From the NCBI RefSeq assembly GCF_900129275.1, contig NZ_FQUX01000002.1, positions 685,795-749,794 on the forward strand: DNA of 64,000 nucleotides, read 5' to 3'. The stretch comes from Arenibacter palladensis (GTDB taxonomy: Bacteria > Bacteroidota > Bacteroidia > Flavobacteriales > Flavobacteriaceae). Shown piece after piece: positions 26,916 through 36,392 of the stretch. Each line of letters opens with the position of its first letter. Position 1 is the first letter of the stretch. Made by a program: the position numbers and the translations under genes. The notes beneath the pieces are model-generated. The model did not search any database. It was not told the origin of the DNA and saw only the letters and a list, made by a program, of their open reading frames with translations.

Positions 26916-27899
26916 TTATATTTTTTTTAAGCTTTGCCAGAAATCTGTTTTCATATTTCCTACCTCCATTTCGGTATGGATATTTATTAGGCGTTGCGTA
27001 TTTTCTTTAGGCGTCATAAAAGTTTCGGTTTTGGATAATTCGGGATGTGCGAGTGCTTCTATGATAGAGACATCCCACATAATCCAGCTTTTCTTTTCCG
27101 GATCGTCCTTGGTCCACCAGCGTTCATAGGTTTCCCATCGGTTTATAAGATAATCGGAGACACCTCCCCTATTCTTTAAATTGGCATCTACTTCCGCTTT
27201 TGTAAACACCAGGTGCTGGCTGGTAGTTGCTGTCATTATAGTAAGATCAAGACCTTCGGTATTTAGCAGAATCTCTACCGCTTTAGGGTCGTTTCCTGAA
27301 TTGAATTCCTTTTTGTCATACATATTGGTTTCCACATTATGCCAAAAACCAAGATAGTGTACTTTCAATTTTGGTATAATGGACGGATCCTCCAAAATTG
27401 CACTGGCAATATTGGTACAAGGCCCTAAAACAACTACATTCAATTTTCGACCGACACGCATTTTATGCGCCATTTCAACTATAAACTGTGAAGCAGGAGA
27501 ACTGGCCGGTTCTGCAATGTTCCTTAGGGGTACATTACTCCCCAAAGGAAGCGGAATGGCCTTCTGCCCCATTAACTGAAGTATGCTTTCATTAATTCTT
27601 TGGCTTTCATAAACACTGCTATCCGTTGCCAATGGTGAGGTATGAAACTGGGCCGAAGTAAGGCCCAGAATATTGAACTTGGGCTCTACAATTGCCCGTA
27701 CGATGGCATAAAGATCATCTACCTCATTTGCCGTATCGGCATCAATAATGATGGGTAACCGTCCATCATTTACCTGAGCTTCTACACTGATATGTGCGAA
27801 AAGGAATAGTGGAATTATAAATTGAAGCAAAGCGATGCGAATAGCTTTATGATAATTTAGGGTTTTAAATGTCCGGAGTTTATTGTTTTGCTGCTGCAT
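26916..27899 (-). CDS. Secreted nucleoside hydrolase (IUNH family)
   Basis: A 327-aa protein with an N-terminal signal segment (about 20-42, VEA-Q). The calcium-binding cluster DADTANEVDD (53-62) is the hallmark of inosine-uridine-preferring nucleoside hydrolases, which cleave the N-glycosidic bond of ribonucleosides. VVVLGPCTNIASAI and the C-terminal IMWDVSIIEALAHPEL are also typical. Secretion suggests use of external nucleosides. It is the first gene of a two-gene unit with the kinase. Confidence 0.92.
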   Translation of the reverse strand: MQQQNNKLRTFKTLNYHKAIRIALLQFIIPLFLFAHISVEAQVNDGRLPIIIDADTANEVDDLYAIVRAIVEPKFNILGLTSAQFHTSPLATDSSVYESQRINESILQLMGQKAIPLPLGSNVPLRNIAEPASSPASQFIVEMAHKMRVGRKLNVVVLGPCTNIASAILEDPSIIPKLKVHYLGFWHNVETNMYDKKEFNSGNDPKAVEILLNTEGLDLTIMTATTSQHLVFTKAEVDANLKNRGGVSDYLINRWETYERWWTKDDPEKKSWIMWDVSIIEALAHPELSKTETFMTPKENTQRLINIHTEMEVGNMKTDFWQSLKKI

Positions 27900-28276
27900 T
27901 CAATCTTTCTATAAATGTTGATCCTGCGTTTGGTCGTACAAATGGATGGAACATTACCAATGTAATATTGAGAACATATATTTTTTAAAAGTCTATAGGC
28001 TGGGCAGATGCTCGATACTATATAGCAAATTAGGGAATAGCACAGAAATTGCACTATTCCCTAATTTGCCTACATAATCTACATCTACCCACCGGGTAAT
28101 TTTCATTGTCTTAGTCTTCCTTTTATTCCACATCCTGTACAGAAGCCCATAAATTAATTGCTGTTAGCTATAAAGAATTTCCATCCATTATATGTCACCT
28201 TGCCATTCAACTTCGTTTAAATTTCTATTTGTCACAGTTATTAAAAGACAATCACCTCAGATTTTGTTTAGAATAC
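27900..28276. other. 377-bp spacer
   Basis: No gene. The main feature is the 16-bp perfect inverted repeat at 28025-28069, listed separately. Nothing else recognised. Confidence 0.5.
28025..28069. repeat. Perfect 16-bp inverted repeat
   Basis: Arms GCAAATTAGGGAATAG (28025-28040)/CTATTCCCTAATTTGC (28054-28069), 13-nt loop. There is no T-run on either side. It lies downstream of the 1894-aa gene and upstream of the nucleoside hydrolase. It may be a transcript-end hairpin or a protein site. Confidence 0.7.
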
Positions 28277-31200
28277 TTAGGCAAGGTTACTTGGAATGGG
28301 TTGAAAGATTGGCTTAAACAAAACAGTACGGTCAACATCTCCAAAGTCAGCCTGATTACTTTCAGGGAATATTAAATTTCCACGATTGTTAGCTTGTAAG
28401 AAAGTTAATAATGCTGGGGGAATTTCCAAATCCCCTGAAGCATTTGGCTGCCCAAAGACCTCAAGAAATGAATCTTCAGAAAAATTACCAGGAGTTGTAC
28501 CATCAATATATCGATCAAAAAGACGTTTCCAGTCCTCAAACCATTGAGCATCCAATATCTTTATTACTGCCCATACGGAGTTTAAGTGATGCTCATCCCC
28601 AGCATTGTCGGTGCCATTCACCACCCTACTGTGTAGGTCATCATACACTTCCATGTTAACCTTACCATCTGCTGTAAGTAGATACTTCTGCTTGCCAACT
28701 GTGTCATCCTCTCCTGTGAGGTGTGCGGTGTTTCCTCCGATCGTCATAGCAAACCTATTGCCTGCACCGTCTGTTGTAAGTTCTAATACCATATCTGCAT
28801 GTGAAGTAAATTCGCTTCCCCCAAATGACCATTCTCGATTCTCGAACTTAAGGCGTGGCATACCAGCAGCTACCCTAAAGAAATCTTCATCAAAATTCAG
28901 CTGGGTTCCTGCCCTCGATTTTACAATGATATCACCCACATCAACACTAACCTCGGAAGGCCTGAAGAGCCAAAATGGTTTAGCGTAATCCCTGTTCAAC
29001 CTATTTATAAGGGCCTGAGTAGTGTAGCGAGAATGACCATTCCACAGGTAAAATCCTTTGTCCCTATCGAATCCGGCTTCACTCATCAAATAAGAAATAA
29101 AAGAGGCGCTCCATGCTTCGGTATCGTTAGCGTAGGCCAAGGCTCGGTCCTCATGAAAACGGTCGTTACGTTCTGGCCTCGCGGCCACAATATAGGCCTT
29201 AAGTTGGTCCAATAAAGTTGCTTGCAAAGCATGACCAGAGCCAGGTATCGCTTCGCGTTCATCAATCCTGCCGGCATCGGGGTCGGCCTGATTTGATGCC
29301 CAGAGAAGGTATTCATTCCTGCCCTCCAGTATTGCGGTCGCCCTTCCGATGTTAATTCTATTTACTTGCTCTTGGGCCCATTCAATTGCCTTTTGCTTTA
29401 AAGCTTTATTGACAATAACCTGGTTGCCAGGTGCAAAGGGATCAAAAGCATTGCCCCCTATAGGAACCTGAGCCAAAAGTTGGGATGTATCCATAGTAGG
29501 GCTGCTTACTTTTATGCTTTCCGTTTCACCGTCTGAGCTGACCTTTGTGTATTCAATATCTTTTCGACCACCGCCAGAGCCTTGCGAAGTATTTACTTCT
29601 GCTATTTTGTTCGCTACAGATTTATCATCACTTGGCTTGCTCTTTGTCAAATTTTTGGCAGCGCTGGTATAGGAATCGAGCACATTTTTGATCTTTTCCT
29701 TGGCTTCATCATTAGATAGAAAACCATCCTTGTTTAACTTTTTAATCTGCTCAATTTGTTTGGCCCCATCTTCTTTTTGATTGGCCATAACTGCCAAATT
29801 CGCAAAGTCCTTGGATATACTCGCCAAATCCGTTACACTTTTAGAAGTCGTCTGTAAAGCACCCAAAGCATTGGCTTGGGTACCTGCCAGGCCGGTCATG
29901 TCCCTAAAGGCATCACCCTTGCCAAGTAGCCCATAAGCCGCAGCCAAGCCAGTAGGATCTGGAGCAGCAGGGGCATTCTGCATATTGATAATGCTACTTG
30001 GAAAGTCCTTAGGTTGCAAGTCGCCCGGATCACTGCGTCTACTGGCCGTAGATACTGGTTCAATGGCCGTTGGCGAAGTACCGCAAGGCTCATCGGAAAA
30101 GCGCCAGTGCCTAGTTTCGTCTATCTCTTCACAGCTGTTGCACTGACCCATCACAGATTCTGCATACACGCCCTTGGTGGGTACACTAATGCGATATGGG
30201 TCGGGTTTGGTGGTTGGCTGGTAATATTCCAATAAATTCTCAACGTTTTTGAAAACCGGATCCAATCGTTCACCTGGAATTACTTTTAACACCAAATTGT
30301 TGCCAACAATGCCCATTACCCTGTTTTCAACCACACTGGCCACACTCCTACCCCCGCTATGTGGTGCAATATAGCCATCAAGGAGTCCAAAAAGCCTACT
30401 TGAATCGATGCTTGACCAGATAATTTTATGTGACATTTCCAGATACTCGTTTAAAAAGGAAACAAGGGCCCTTGCTGCGTCCCTATCCTCCTTTCTAGGA
30501 TTCCGTTCTTCCCGACTGTTCATGGGGGTGAATATAAGCGCTGCATCGGTAACCACCCTAATTCCGCCCAAATTTATAGTCAAAGTGTTGATGATGTCGT
30601 TACTTATTCTATTGTTCTGAATAATATATTCGCTCAAATGATTGGTGCGATACTGTAAATAGGCAGAGCGCAATATAATCTTAGAGGTAGGTTTCACAAT
30701 GGTATTGGCCCTGAACCGCAGATACTTAATTTGCCTTCTTGTAATGCTTGGCACACTGGCCGTATTAATACTAACGCGTAAGGGAACCCCTTTTCTATAG
30801 TTGGATAGCAGGGTAACATCAAATGGGAGCTCATGCTCCGTTCCATTGTCTGCTACGGCATAAAACAACATAGTGTCTATAAAACCCCTTACGATATCCG
30901 GGGCGTATTGTTGTTCAAAAATGGCATCTTTTTCCGCCTCGGTCAAAGGCACTTCCCTTTCCAGGTGAAATACCATTTTACCAAAAAACCATGGGAAAGG
31001 AATATTTAGATCGTATTCCTCGGTCTTGGTAGCCTCGTCAATTTCTTTTATAAAAGGTCGGTCCAACTCAAACGAGATGGTAAAATGTCCTGTAAATTCA
31101 TGAATCATTTCGTCCGCATAGCTTCCAATGGGCAAATCCGAGTCGGCATAATTTGATTCTATACGCTCAATAGCATCAAACCCGCGTCGCAATTTTCTAC

Positions 31201-33961
31201 CATATATCGCCCTGCTTAGGGTATTTTTCCACCGAAGGACTTTTTTGAAATCGAAATGACCTAAGGGCATAGGTACAAAAAGACATTCCTGTACATCTAC
31301 CAATTCCTGCTCTATGGCATAGTGCTTTAATACTTCAAAATATTCAACTGTCACGGCATGGCAGTGATTGTTGTTTTTGATTACCTCTGTCTGAACATTT
31401 ACGGATTCGTTTTGTCCTACTGTCTGAATTACCGTGCTACGCTGGCTTCTTAGGCTTGATGCCGACTGGGAAGTGTTGTCCTGAAGACTGTTCAGGGTAT
31501 TGGCAGAAAGGTTGCGTGATGAATTTTGATTTGCGGTCGATTTTGAGGAGGCTCCTGAGTGTGAAATGCCACCGGCGACCCCGAAGACCACGCCACTAAC
31601 AAAACCGCCTACTCCACCTCCAATTCCGGCACTTGTTGATTTCGTTTTGTTTGTTGAAGATGCAGTAATGGATTCTCCAAACGATGAGCTCATTATCTCG
31701 GTAATATCCCTATCCCTTGATATTTGGGCTTCCAGCTCTTCTGAGACAGTTTGCGCCTCAGTTCTAGAGCCAACTTCCGTTCTGTCCCAATCTACAATCG
31801 CTATCTGCTTTTCTTGACAGGGGGCCAGGGGAAGACTGTACAACAAATCTCCCAGGGAGTAACCCGCAGCCTTCCATTTTTGTTTAAAATGTAGGATATG
31901 GCCATGGGCAATGGTTGTATTTTCATAAATGGTTGGGGTCTCATCCCAATCTATACTATTCTCCACGGTCAAATCTACCCTACCGGGATGATTCTGTATA
32001 TAGGCCCTTTCCAACTCCTCAACCCTCCTAATGGCACTATAGATCTGTCGTCTTAAAGTGGTAAGGGTGCTTTTTATTTCATCATAATTTTCAAAGAAAT
32101 AGTCATCGTCAAGTTCGGTGGCAAAACTTAAGTTGGAGGTATAAAAAGTATGGAACTCATCCAATAAATCGAGGAAGGTAGAAATACTGTGCAAAAATAT
32201 GGTATAGTACGCACGTATTTCCAAAATCTCTGCCAAGGTAAAAATGGACTTGTTTTTTAAGGTCTCCTTAAGATCATTGAACTTTTGAATAAGGCATAAA
32301 ATCCCCATAGTATCAGGTTTGCTAGCAGGTGGACAAGGTTCAAATCCAAGATTTGATCCGTCTTCGGCCCTAGCAAGTTCAACGATTATCCGACGCAAAT
32401 AACCCAACATGTTTTCCTTAAGTTGACCGTTCAAATCAGCACTGTCAATGGCCTGTATAAGGGCCTCGACCTTTTTCATGGCCGAGGTAAGTAATTTTTT
32501 ATCCACGGAATTGCCATCAATAAGTTTGTCGAGCTCAAGAATCGCGCTGCTGTACAGCTTATTCACATTGGCAGCCAAATTCAATTGCGATTTTATTTGC
32601 TCTACATGTCCAAGTGTAGATCTAAGCTCCTCCCTATCTAGACTGCCTTTTGCGGCTAGTTCCTCACAATAGCTTTTTGCAGCTTGTACCCCTGTTTTCC
32701 CACAATATGCTGCAGCCAGTTTTTGATGTAAGTCGGATAATTTTTTCTTTTTCTTTAGCTGTTCAGAAGCCAGTTTAACAATATCAAATGGTCTTAACTT
32801 GTTAGTTGCGGCTATTAGATCGTTGGTTTTTATGGCGAACTTCGATTTGATTCCAGTGTCGATTTTTAATAGATAATTTGGAAAAGCGGTGACTGTTTCC
32901 TTACTGCTTCCATCATCAAAACTGATATTGGACTCCTGGCGTTTTTCAACCGCAGAATCTTCTTCGATGGTATATGGCACCATTGAGAGTGAGGTAAATG
33001 AGTTATTGAGTCTACCAATAAGCTTAAAGGCATGATCGGAGATATCCAGCAACTCATTTTTGATGTTTCTAGATTGTTTCGAATTTATAGTAAGGCCCCT
33101 AATTTCCGGCTCGGTAGTACGTACTGTATGGAAGAAGCTGAACTCTTCAAGGGTTCTATTGGGAATGGTGAAATCCACGCATTTACCGCCAATATCCTGA
33201 GAAAAAGCATTGGAGTTTACCAAATCATCCCCATCGGGAAGAACGGGGACCTTTTCGCCACAGCCACAGCCATCTTCATCCGATAAACTGGACAAATCTG
33301 CAACTAGTATAATATTTTTGGGTAGCTTATTGTTTTCCAGTGGGATACTAATTGGATGACCCTCGTTGCCCGCAATTACACCAAATGCCTGTTGAACACT
33401 TTTGTTAATTACTTGTCCATAAAAATAACCCTTGGCATCTGTAGTAGCGGTAAAGATGGCCTCAAACTTGGCCACATCGAACGTGGCGGCAGCTTCATTG
33501 CTGACCATAACCAAAACTTGTAGTCCAGAAGTTTTGGAATCCCCCGAAATATCAATGACCCGTCCGCTCAATTTTTTCGAAGCCTGTTCGGCAGGGGATG
33601 ACTGATTAAAGGTAATTTCTTTAGGGTTGACCTTGATATCCAATGTCTGACTATCATCATCTGCACCAATGGGTATTTCTGCAGTTTTTAAGGCTCCATG
33701 GGTATACCCCTGCCTTCCTAAAAGTTCCCCATCTGGGGCATACACCTCTATAGTTACCAAATCGTTTGCCAGTAATTCTTTCTTGGGCACATATAATCTG
33801 AAACGTCCATCGGGTTCTACATCTGCACGATCCTTACTAAAAATAGCATGACCGGAAATCTGTTGGGTATAGCTCACTTTTAAGAAGTGGCCTGTGTACT
33901 GATCGGTTACGGCGGAGCCATCTAATGGCACAAGTTTACCATTGGCACTTACTCTTTCCAT
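28277..33961 (-). CDS. Giant multidomain protein with C-terminal DUF2272-like domain
   Basis: A 1894-aa protein without signal peptide. In order: beta-rich N-terminus (1-110), a carboxypeptidase-regulatory/Ig-like domain (about 130-225), a Cys-rich GCGCG patch (231-235), long helical and coiled segments (about 285-660), a stretch with LYSLPLAPCQEKQIAIVDWDR (about 698-718), a Gly-rich hydrophobic segment (about 774-800) followed by a Ser/Asn-rich part, a beta-rich region (about 850-1220), helical and low-complexity regions (about 1290-1500), and a C-terminal CHAP/NlpC-like DUF2272-type domain (about 1590-1790). In that domain EAWSASFISYLMSEAG has Ser at the usual Cys site, and SHADMVLEL supplies the His. 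No whole-protein family known to me. It is a single gene; the delivery route is unknown. Confidence 0.75.
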   Translation of the reverse strand: MERVSANGKLVPLDGSAVTDQYTGHFLKVSYTQQISGHAIFSKDRADVEPDGRFRLYVPKKELLANDLVTIEVYAPDGELLGRQGYTHGALKTAEIPIGADDDSQTLDIKVNPKEITFNQSSPAEQASKKLSGRVIDISGDSKTSGLQVLVMVSNEAAATFDVAKFEAIFTATTDAKGYFYGQVINKSVQQAFGVIAGNEGHPISIPLENNKLPKNIILVADLSSLSDEDGCGCGEKVPVLPDGDDLVNSNAFSQDIGGKCVDFTIPNRTLEEFSFFHTVRTTEPEIRGLTINSKQSRNIKNELLDISDHAFKLIGRLNNSFTSLSMVPYTIEEDSAVEKRQESNISFDDGSSKETVTAFPNYLLKIDTGIKSKFAIKTNDLIAATNKLRPFDIVKLASEQLKKKKKLSDLHQKLAAAYCGKTGVQAAKSYCEELAAKGSLDREELRSTLGHVEQIKSQLNLAANVNKLYSSAILELDKLIDGNSVDKKLLTSAMKKVEALIQAIDSADLNGQLKENMLGYLRRIIVELARAEDGSNLGFEPCPPASKPDTMGILCLIQKFNDLKETLKNKSIFTLAEILEIRAYYTIFLHSISTFLDLLDEFHTFYTSNLSFATELDDDYFFENYDEIKSTLTTLRRQIYSAIRRVEELERAYIQNHPGRVDLTVENSIDWDETPTIYENTTIAHGHILHFKQKWKAAGYSLGDLLYSLPLAPCQEKQIAIVDWDRTEVGSRTEAQTVSEELEAQISRDRDITEIMSSSFGESITASSTNKTKSTSAGIGGGVGGFVSGVVFGVAGGISHSGASSKSTANQNSSRNLSANTLNSLQDNTSQSASSLRSQRSTVIQTVGQNESVNVQTEVIKNNNHCHAVTVEYFEVLKHYAIEQELVDVQECLFVPMPLGHFDFKKVLRWKNTLSRAIYGRKLRRGFDAIERIESNYADSDLPIGSYADEMIHEFTGHFTISFELDRPFIKEIDEATKTEEYDLNIPFPWFFGKMVFHLEREVPLTEAEKDAIFEQQYAPDIVRGFIDTMLFYAVADNGTEHELPFDVTLLSNYRKGVPLRVSINTASVPSITRRQIKYLRFRANTIVKPTSKIILRSAYLQYRTNHLSEYIIQNNRISNDIINTLTINLGGIRVVTDAALIFTPMNSREERNPRKEDRDAARALVSFLNEYLEMSHKIIWSSIDSSRLFGLLDGYIAPHSGGRSVASVVENRVMGIVGNNLVLKVIPGERLDPVFKNVENLLEYYQPTTKPDPYRISVPTKGVYAESVMGQCNSCEEIDETRHWRFSDEPCGTSPTAIEPVSTASRRSDPGDLQPKDFPSSIINMQNAPAAPDPTGLAAAYGLLGKGDAFRDMTGLAGTQANALGALQTTSKSVTDLASISKDFANLAVMANQKEDGAKQIEQIKKLNKDGFLSNDEAKEKIKNVLDSYTSAAKNLTKSKPSDDKSVANKIAEVNTSQGSGGGRKDIEYTKVSSDGETESIKVSSPTMDTSQLLAQVPIGGNAFDPFAPGNQVIVNKALKQKAIEWAQEQVNRINIGRATAILEGRNEYLLWASNQADPDAGRIDEREAIPGSGHALQATLLDQLKAYIVAARPERNDRFHEDRALAYANDTEAWSASFISYLMSEAGFDRDKGFYLWNGHSRYTTQALINRLNRDYAKPFWLFRPSEVSVDVGDIIVKSRAGTQLNFDEDFFRVAAGMPRLKFENREWSFGGSEFTSHADMVLELTTDGAGNRFAMTIGGNTAHLTGEDDTVGKQKYLLTADGKVNMEVYDDLHSRVVNGTDNAGDEHHLNSVWAVIKILDAQWFEDWKRLFDRYIDGTTPGNFSEDSFLEVFGQPNASGDLEIPPALLTFLQANNRGNLIFPESNQADFGDVDRTVLFKPIFQPIPSNLA

Positions 33962-34261
33962 GTTGTAGTAGATTAACTTTATTGTATTTTATGAAATTTT
34001 GACTTGGAGGGAGCTGCTAAAGGGTTTATGATGAATTGAAGTGCATTTCAACTCGAGTACCCTTTTTATAAATCGCTCTTAAGTTACTTTACAAAATACA
34101 TTCTTGTAAGATAATTTGTACAAATGGTAGAGAATTTTGTATTGTTTACAAAATGAAGAGTTGACGCATTTGTAAATTTGGCCAGAAAAAAATAAAATCA
34201 ACGGTAAGGTTTATCCATTGGCCTTCATTAGCTTTTAACTGCTAATGCCCTTCAGCACCCA
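33962..34261. other. 300-bp spacer
   Basis: AT-rich upstream region of the giant gene and 3' end of the cupin-SnoaL gene. A TTTACAAAAT / ATTTTGTA-type half-palindrome occurs near 34090-34152. No gene or clear promoter. Confidence 0.4.
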
Positions 34262-35083
34262 TTACCTAACCAATTGTTTTACAAAAGACAGGTTTAGCAG
34301 TTTCCAACTCCCCCCTATTTTTTTATACACTTCGGTCACGACAAACGGATTGCTCACCTCCTTACCACCTACTTCGGCCAATAGTGTAATGTTGCTGAGC
34401 AAAACGGCGGTATCACCCAACACTTCTACCGAAGCTTCGTGTACCGTAGCTTTCTTGTACCATATGCCACCGCTCTTAATAATGTCCAGTTCCCGTTCCG
34501 TGCCCCATGAACCTCCCATATGCACATACTGGGCGTCTTTATGAAAAAGCTGACCCAGTTTTTCCGTGTCCTTATCGGCCATCCATTGCCATTTATCCTT
34601 TGACAGTTTTAAGAGCTCTTCGTTTACTGAATTTGGCGCTTTTATGGCATCATATTCAGCCTGTGTTAACTCGTTCGTCCATACGGTAGGTGTTTTTCCA
34701 CTTATGGCCAAATAGGTAACAGGACTATTGGGAGTTGCGCCATGCCAATGCTCCACGTTGGGAAGACATTTTACTACGTCGCCCGCATGAATTACCTGCA
34801 CCTCTTTTCCTTTTTCTTGATAATAACCAATGCCGTTGGTAATCAATAATTGTTGCCCATCGGGGTGTACATGCCAATTAAGAAATGCCCCCGGGGCAGA
34901 TACTGCCTGTGCTACATGATAGCCAAAAGTTCCATCGGCTTGGGTAACATGACTTAGCCATACATCTCCTTTATGGTGTACGTTGGGTGCGAGGTTTCCT
35001 TTCGCAAAAACAGATTCTTGGGCATTTAAAAAGTTGATTGCCACTAATGCCAAAATCAAATTGATCGTCCTTATTTTTTTCAT
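34262..35083 (-). CDS. Secreted cupin plus SnoaL-like fusion
   Basis: A 273-aa protein with a signal peptide (1-21, LNA-Q). The cupin domain (about 35-130) has HVHPDGQQ (71-78) and a second His set EHWHG (111-115), so metal binding is likely; such bacterial proteins are often annotated as carboxymuconolactone-decarboxylase-like cupins. The C-terminal SnoaL/NTF2-like domain (about 155-270, DUF4440-like) has LGQLFHKDAQYVHMGG and a closing EVYKKIGGSWKLLNLSF. It diverges from an AraC-type regulator 204 nt away, its probable controller. Confidence 0.88.
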   Translation of the reverse strand: MKKIRTINLILALVAINFLNAQESVFAKGNLAPNVHHKGDVWLSHVTQADGTFGYHVAQAVSAPGAFLNWHVHPDGQQLLITNGIGYYQEKGKEVQVIHAGDVVKCLPNVEHWHGATPNSPVTYLAISGKTPTVWTNELTQAEYDAIKAPNSVNEELLKLSKDKWQWMADKDTEKLGQLFHKDAQYVHMGGSWGTERELDIIKSGGIWYKKATVHEASVEVLGDTAVLLSNITLLAEVGGKEVSNPFVVTEVYKKIGGSWKLLNLSFVKQLVR

Positions 35084-35236
35084 ATTATATATTCTCTAAA
35101 GTGTTCTTACATTGTATTATTCAATCCTTCTTTCTAAATCATGGATTTCCGTCGAATCAAAATTAATTGAAGAAAGTCAGAACGCTGTACCTAAGTTACG
35201 GATGTTCATACCATTATTACAGATTTCACCTTAGGT

Positions 35237-35269
35237 TTTGATTTCCTGAATATCAAATGGTTAACTTTA
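35237..35269 (+). promoter_or_regulatory. Candidate promoter of the AraC-family gene
   Basis: TTTG (35237-35240) and TAACTTTA (35262-35269), one mismatch from TAnnTTTG, with a 21-nt spacer. The predicted transcript would begin about 12 nt before the GTG start. Confidence 0.45.
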
Positions 35270-35287
35270 TAATAAATACAATAAGTA

Positions 35288-36202
35288 GTGAAGAATATTT
35301 TAGAAATTAAAACGGTGGCAAACTATTTTAAGCTGCGCAATTGCGAAGTATTGCATCCGTTGGTAGGTATTGTAGATTTTGACAAAGTGAATGAAAATGA
35401 ATACCCCAATACCTCTTATGATGCCTTTCACTTTGGTTGCTATGCCATCTTTTTAAAAGATGCCGTGGGGTGTAAGATTAAATACGGTGGTAAATCCTAT
35501 GACTATGACGAAGGAACCCTAGTTTTCATGGCCCCCAACCAAACGATTGAATTGGGCGGTTATGACCCTAATTTTGTTCCCAAGGGCTATGCCCTGCTTT
35601 TTCACCCTGACTTACTATTGGGTACCGCCGTGGCCAAAAAGGTAGTTGAGTACAACTTCTTTACTTATTCCAGCCATGAAGCTCTACACCTTTCTTCCAA
35701 AGAACGAAAAATTATTTTGAGTTTGCTGGACAAAATCCAGTTTGAACTGGAGCAAAATATGGACAAACACAGCAAAAAATTGATTGTTGCCAATATAGAA
35801 CTGTTCTTGGATTATTGCCTTAGATTTTATGACCGACAGTTTCTGACCCGTGAAGTGGTAAATCAGAGTGCTTTGCAAAAATTTGATACACTGTTGGTTG
35901 ACTATTTTTCATCGGAAAAACCCAAAACCTACGGATTACCTTCGGTAGGTTATTTCGCAGAACAATTAAATCTATCACCTAACTACTTCGGAGATCTTGT
36001 AAAAAAAGAAACGGGAAAATCGGCCCAAGAATATATACAAGGAAAACTCATAAATATAGCTAAGGAAAAAGTTTTTGATCCGAGCAAATCTGTAAGTGAA
36101 ATTGCCTATGAATTGGGGTTTAAATATCCCCAACACTTTAGCCGATTGTTCAAACAAAAGGTTGGTTATTCGCCTAAGGATTTTAGGTCATCCATAAATT
36201 GA
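35288..36202 (+). CDS. AraC-family regulator
   Basis: A 304-aa protein. N-terminal cupin-like sensor (about 20-110, FHFGCYAIFLKD, DEGTLVFMAPNQ) and C-terminal double HTH (about 205-304, LSPNYFGDLVKKETGKSAQEYIQ, VSEIAYELGFKYPQHFSRLFK, GYSPKDFR). The start is GTG; a stop codon lies two codons upstream in frame and the next Met would remove the sensor. Likely target: the divergent cupin-SnoaL gene. Confidence 0.92.
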   Translation: MKNILEIKTVANYFKLRNCEVLHPLVGIVDFDKVNENEYPNTSYDAFHFGCYAIFLKDAVGCKIKYGGKSYDYDEGTLVFMAPNQTIELGGYDPNFVPKGYALLFHPDLLLGTAVAKKVVEYNFFTYSSHEALHLSSKERKIILSLLDKIQFELEQNMDKHSKKLIVANIELFLDYCLRFYDRQFLTREVVNQSALQKFDTLLVDYFSSEKPKTYGLPSVGYFAEQLNLSPNYFGDLVKKETGKSAQEYIQGKLINIAKEKVFDPSKSVSEIAYELGFKYPQHFSRLFKQKVGYSPKDFRSSIN

Positions 36203-36325
36203 TCATGGTTTTAATATATCTACGCGCTCCCCTGCATAAAGCCATTTACAAATAAACTTTTAATCTTCTTTCTAAGGGGAATTGAACATCTCTTTGGGAG
36301 AAGTTTTGGTATGAACTTATACAAT

Positions 36326-36355
36326 AAAAGCTCCAACCTTGCAGCCAGAGCTTTT
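36326..36355. terminator. Probable bidirectional terminator
   Basis: AAAAGCTC (36326-36333)/GAGCTTTT (36348-36355), 14-nt loop, T-tracts on both sides, between the converging AraC and arylsulfotransferase genes. Confidence 0.65.
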
Positions 36356-36392
36356 ACAAACATCAACCAAATGAAAAACTATTTCTTGTTAA

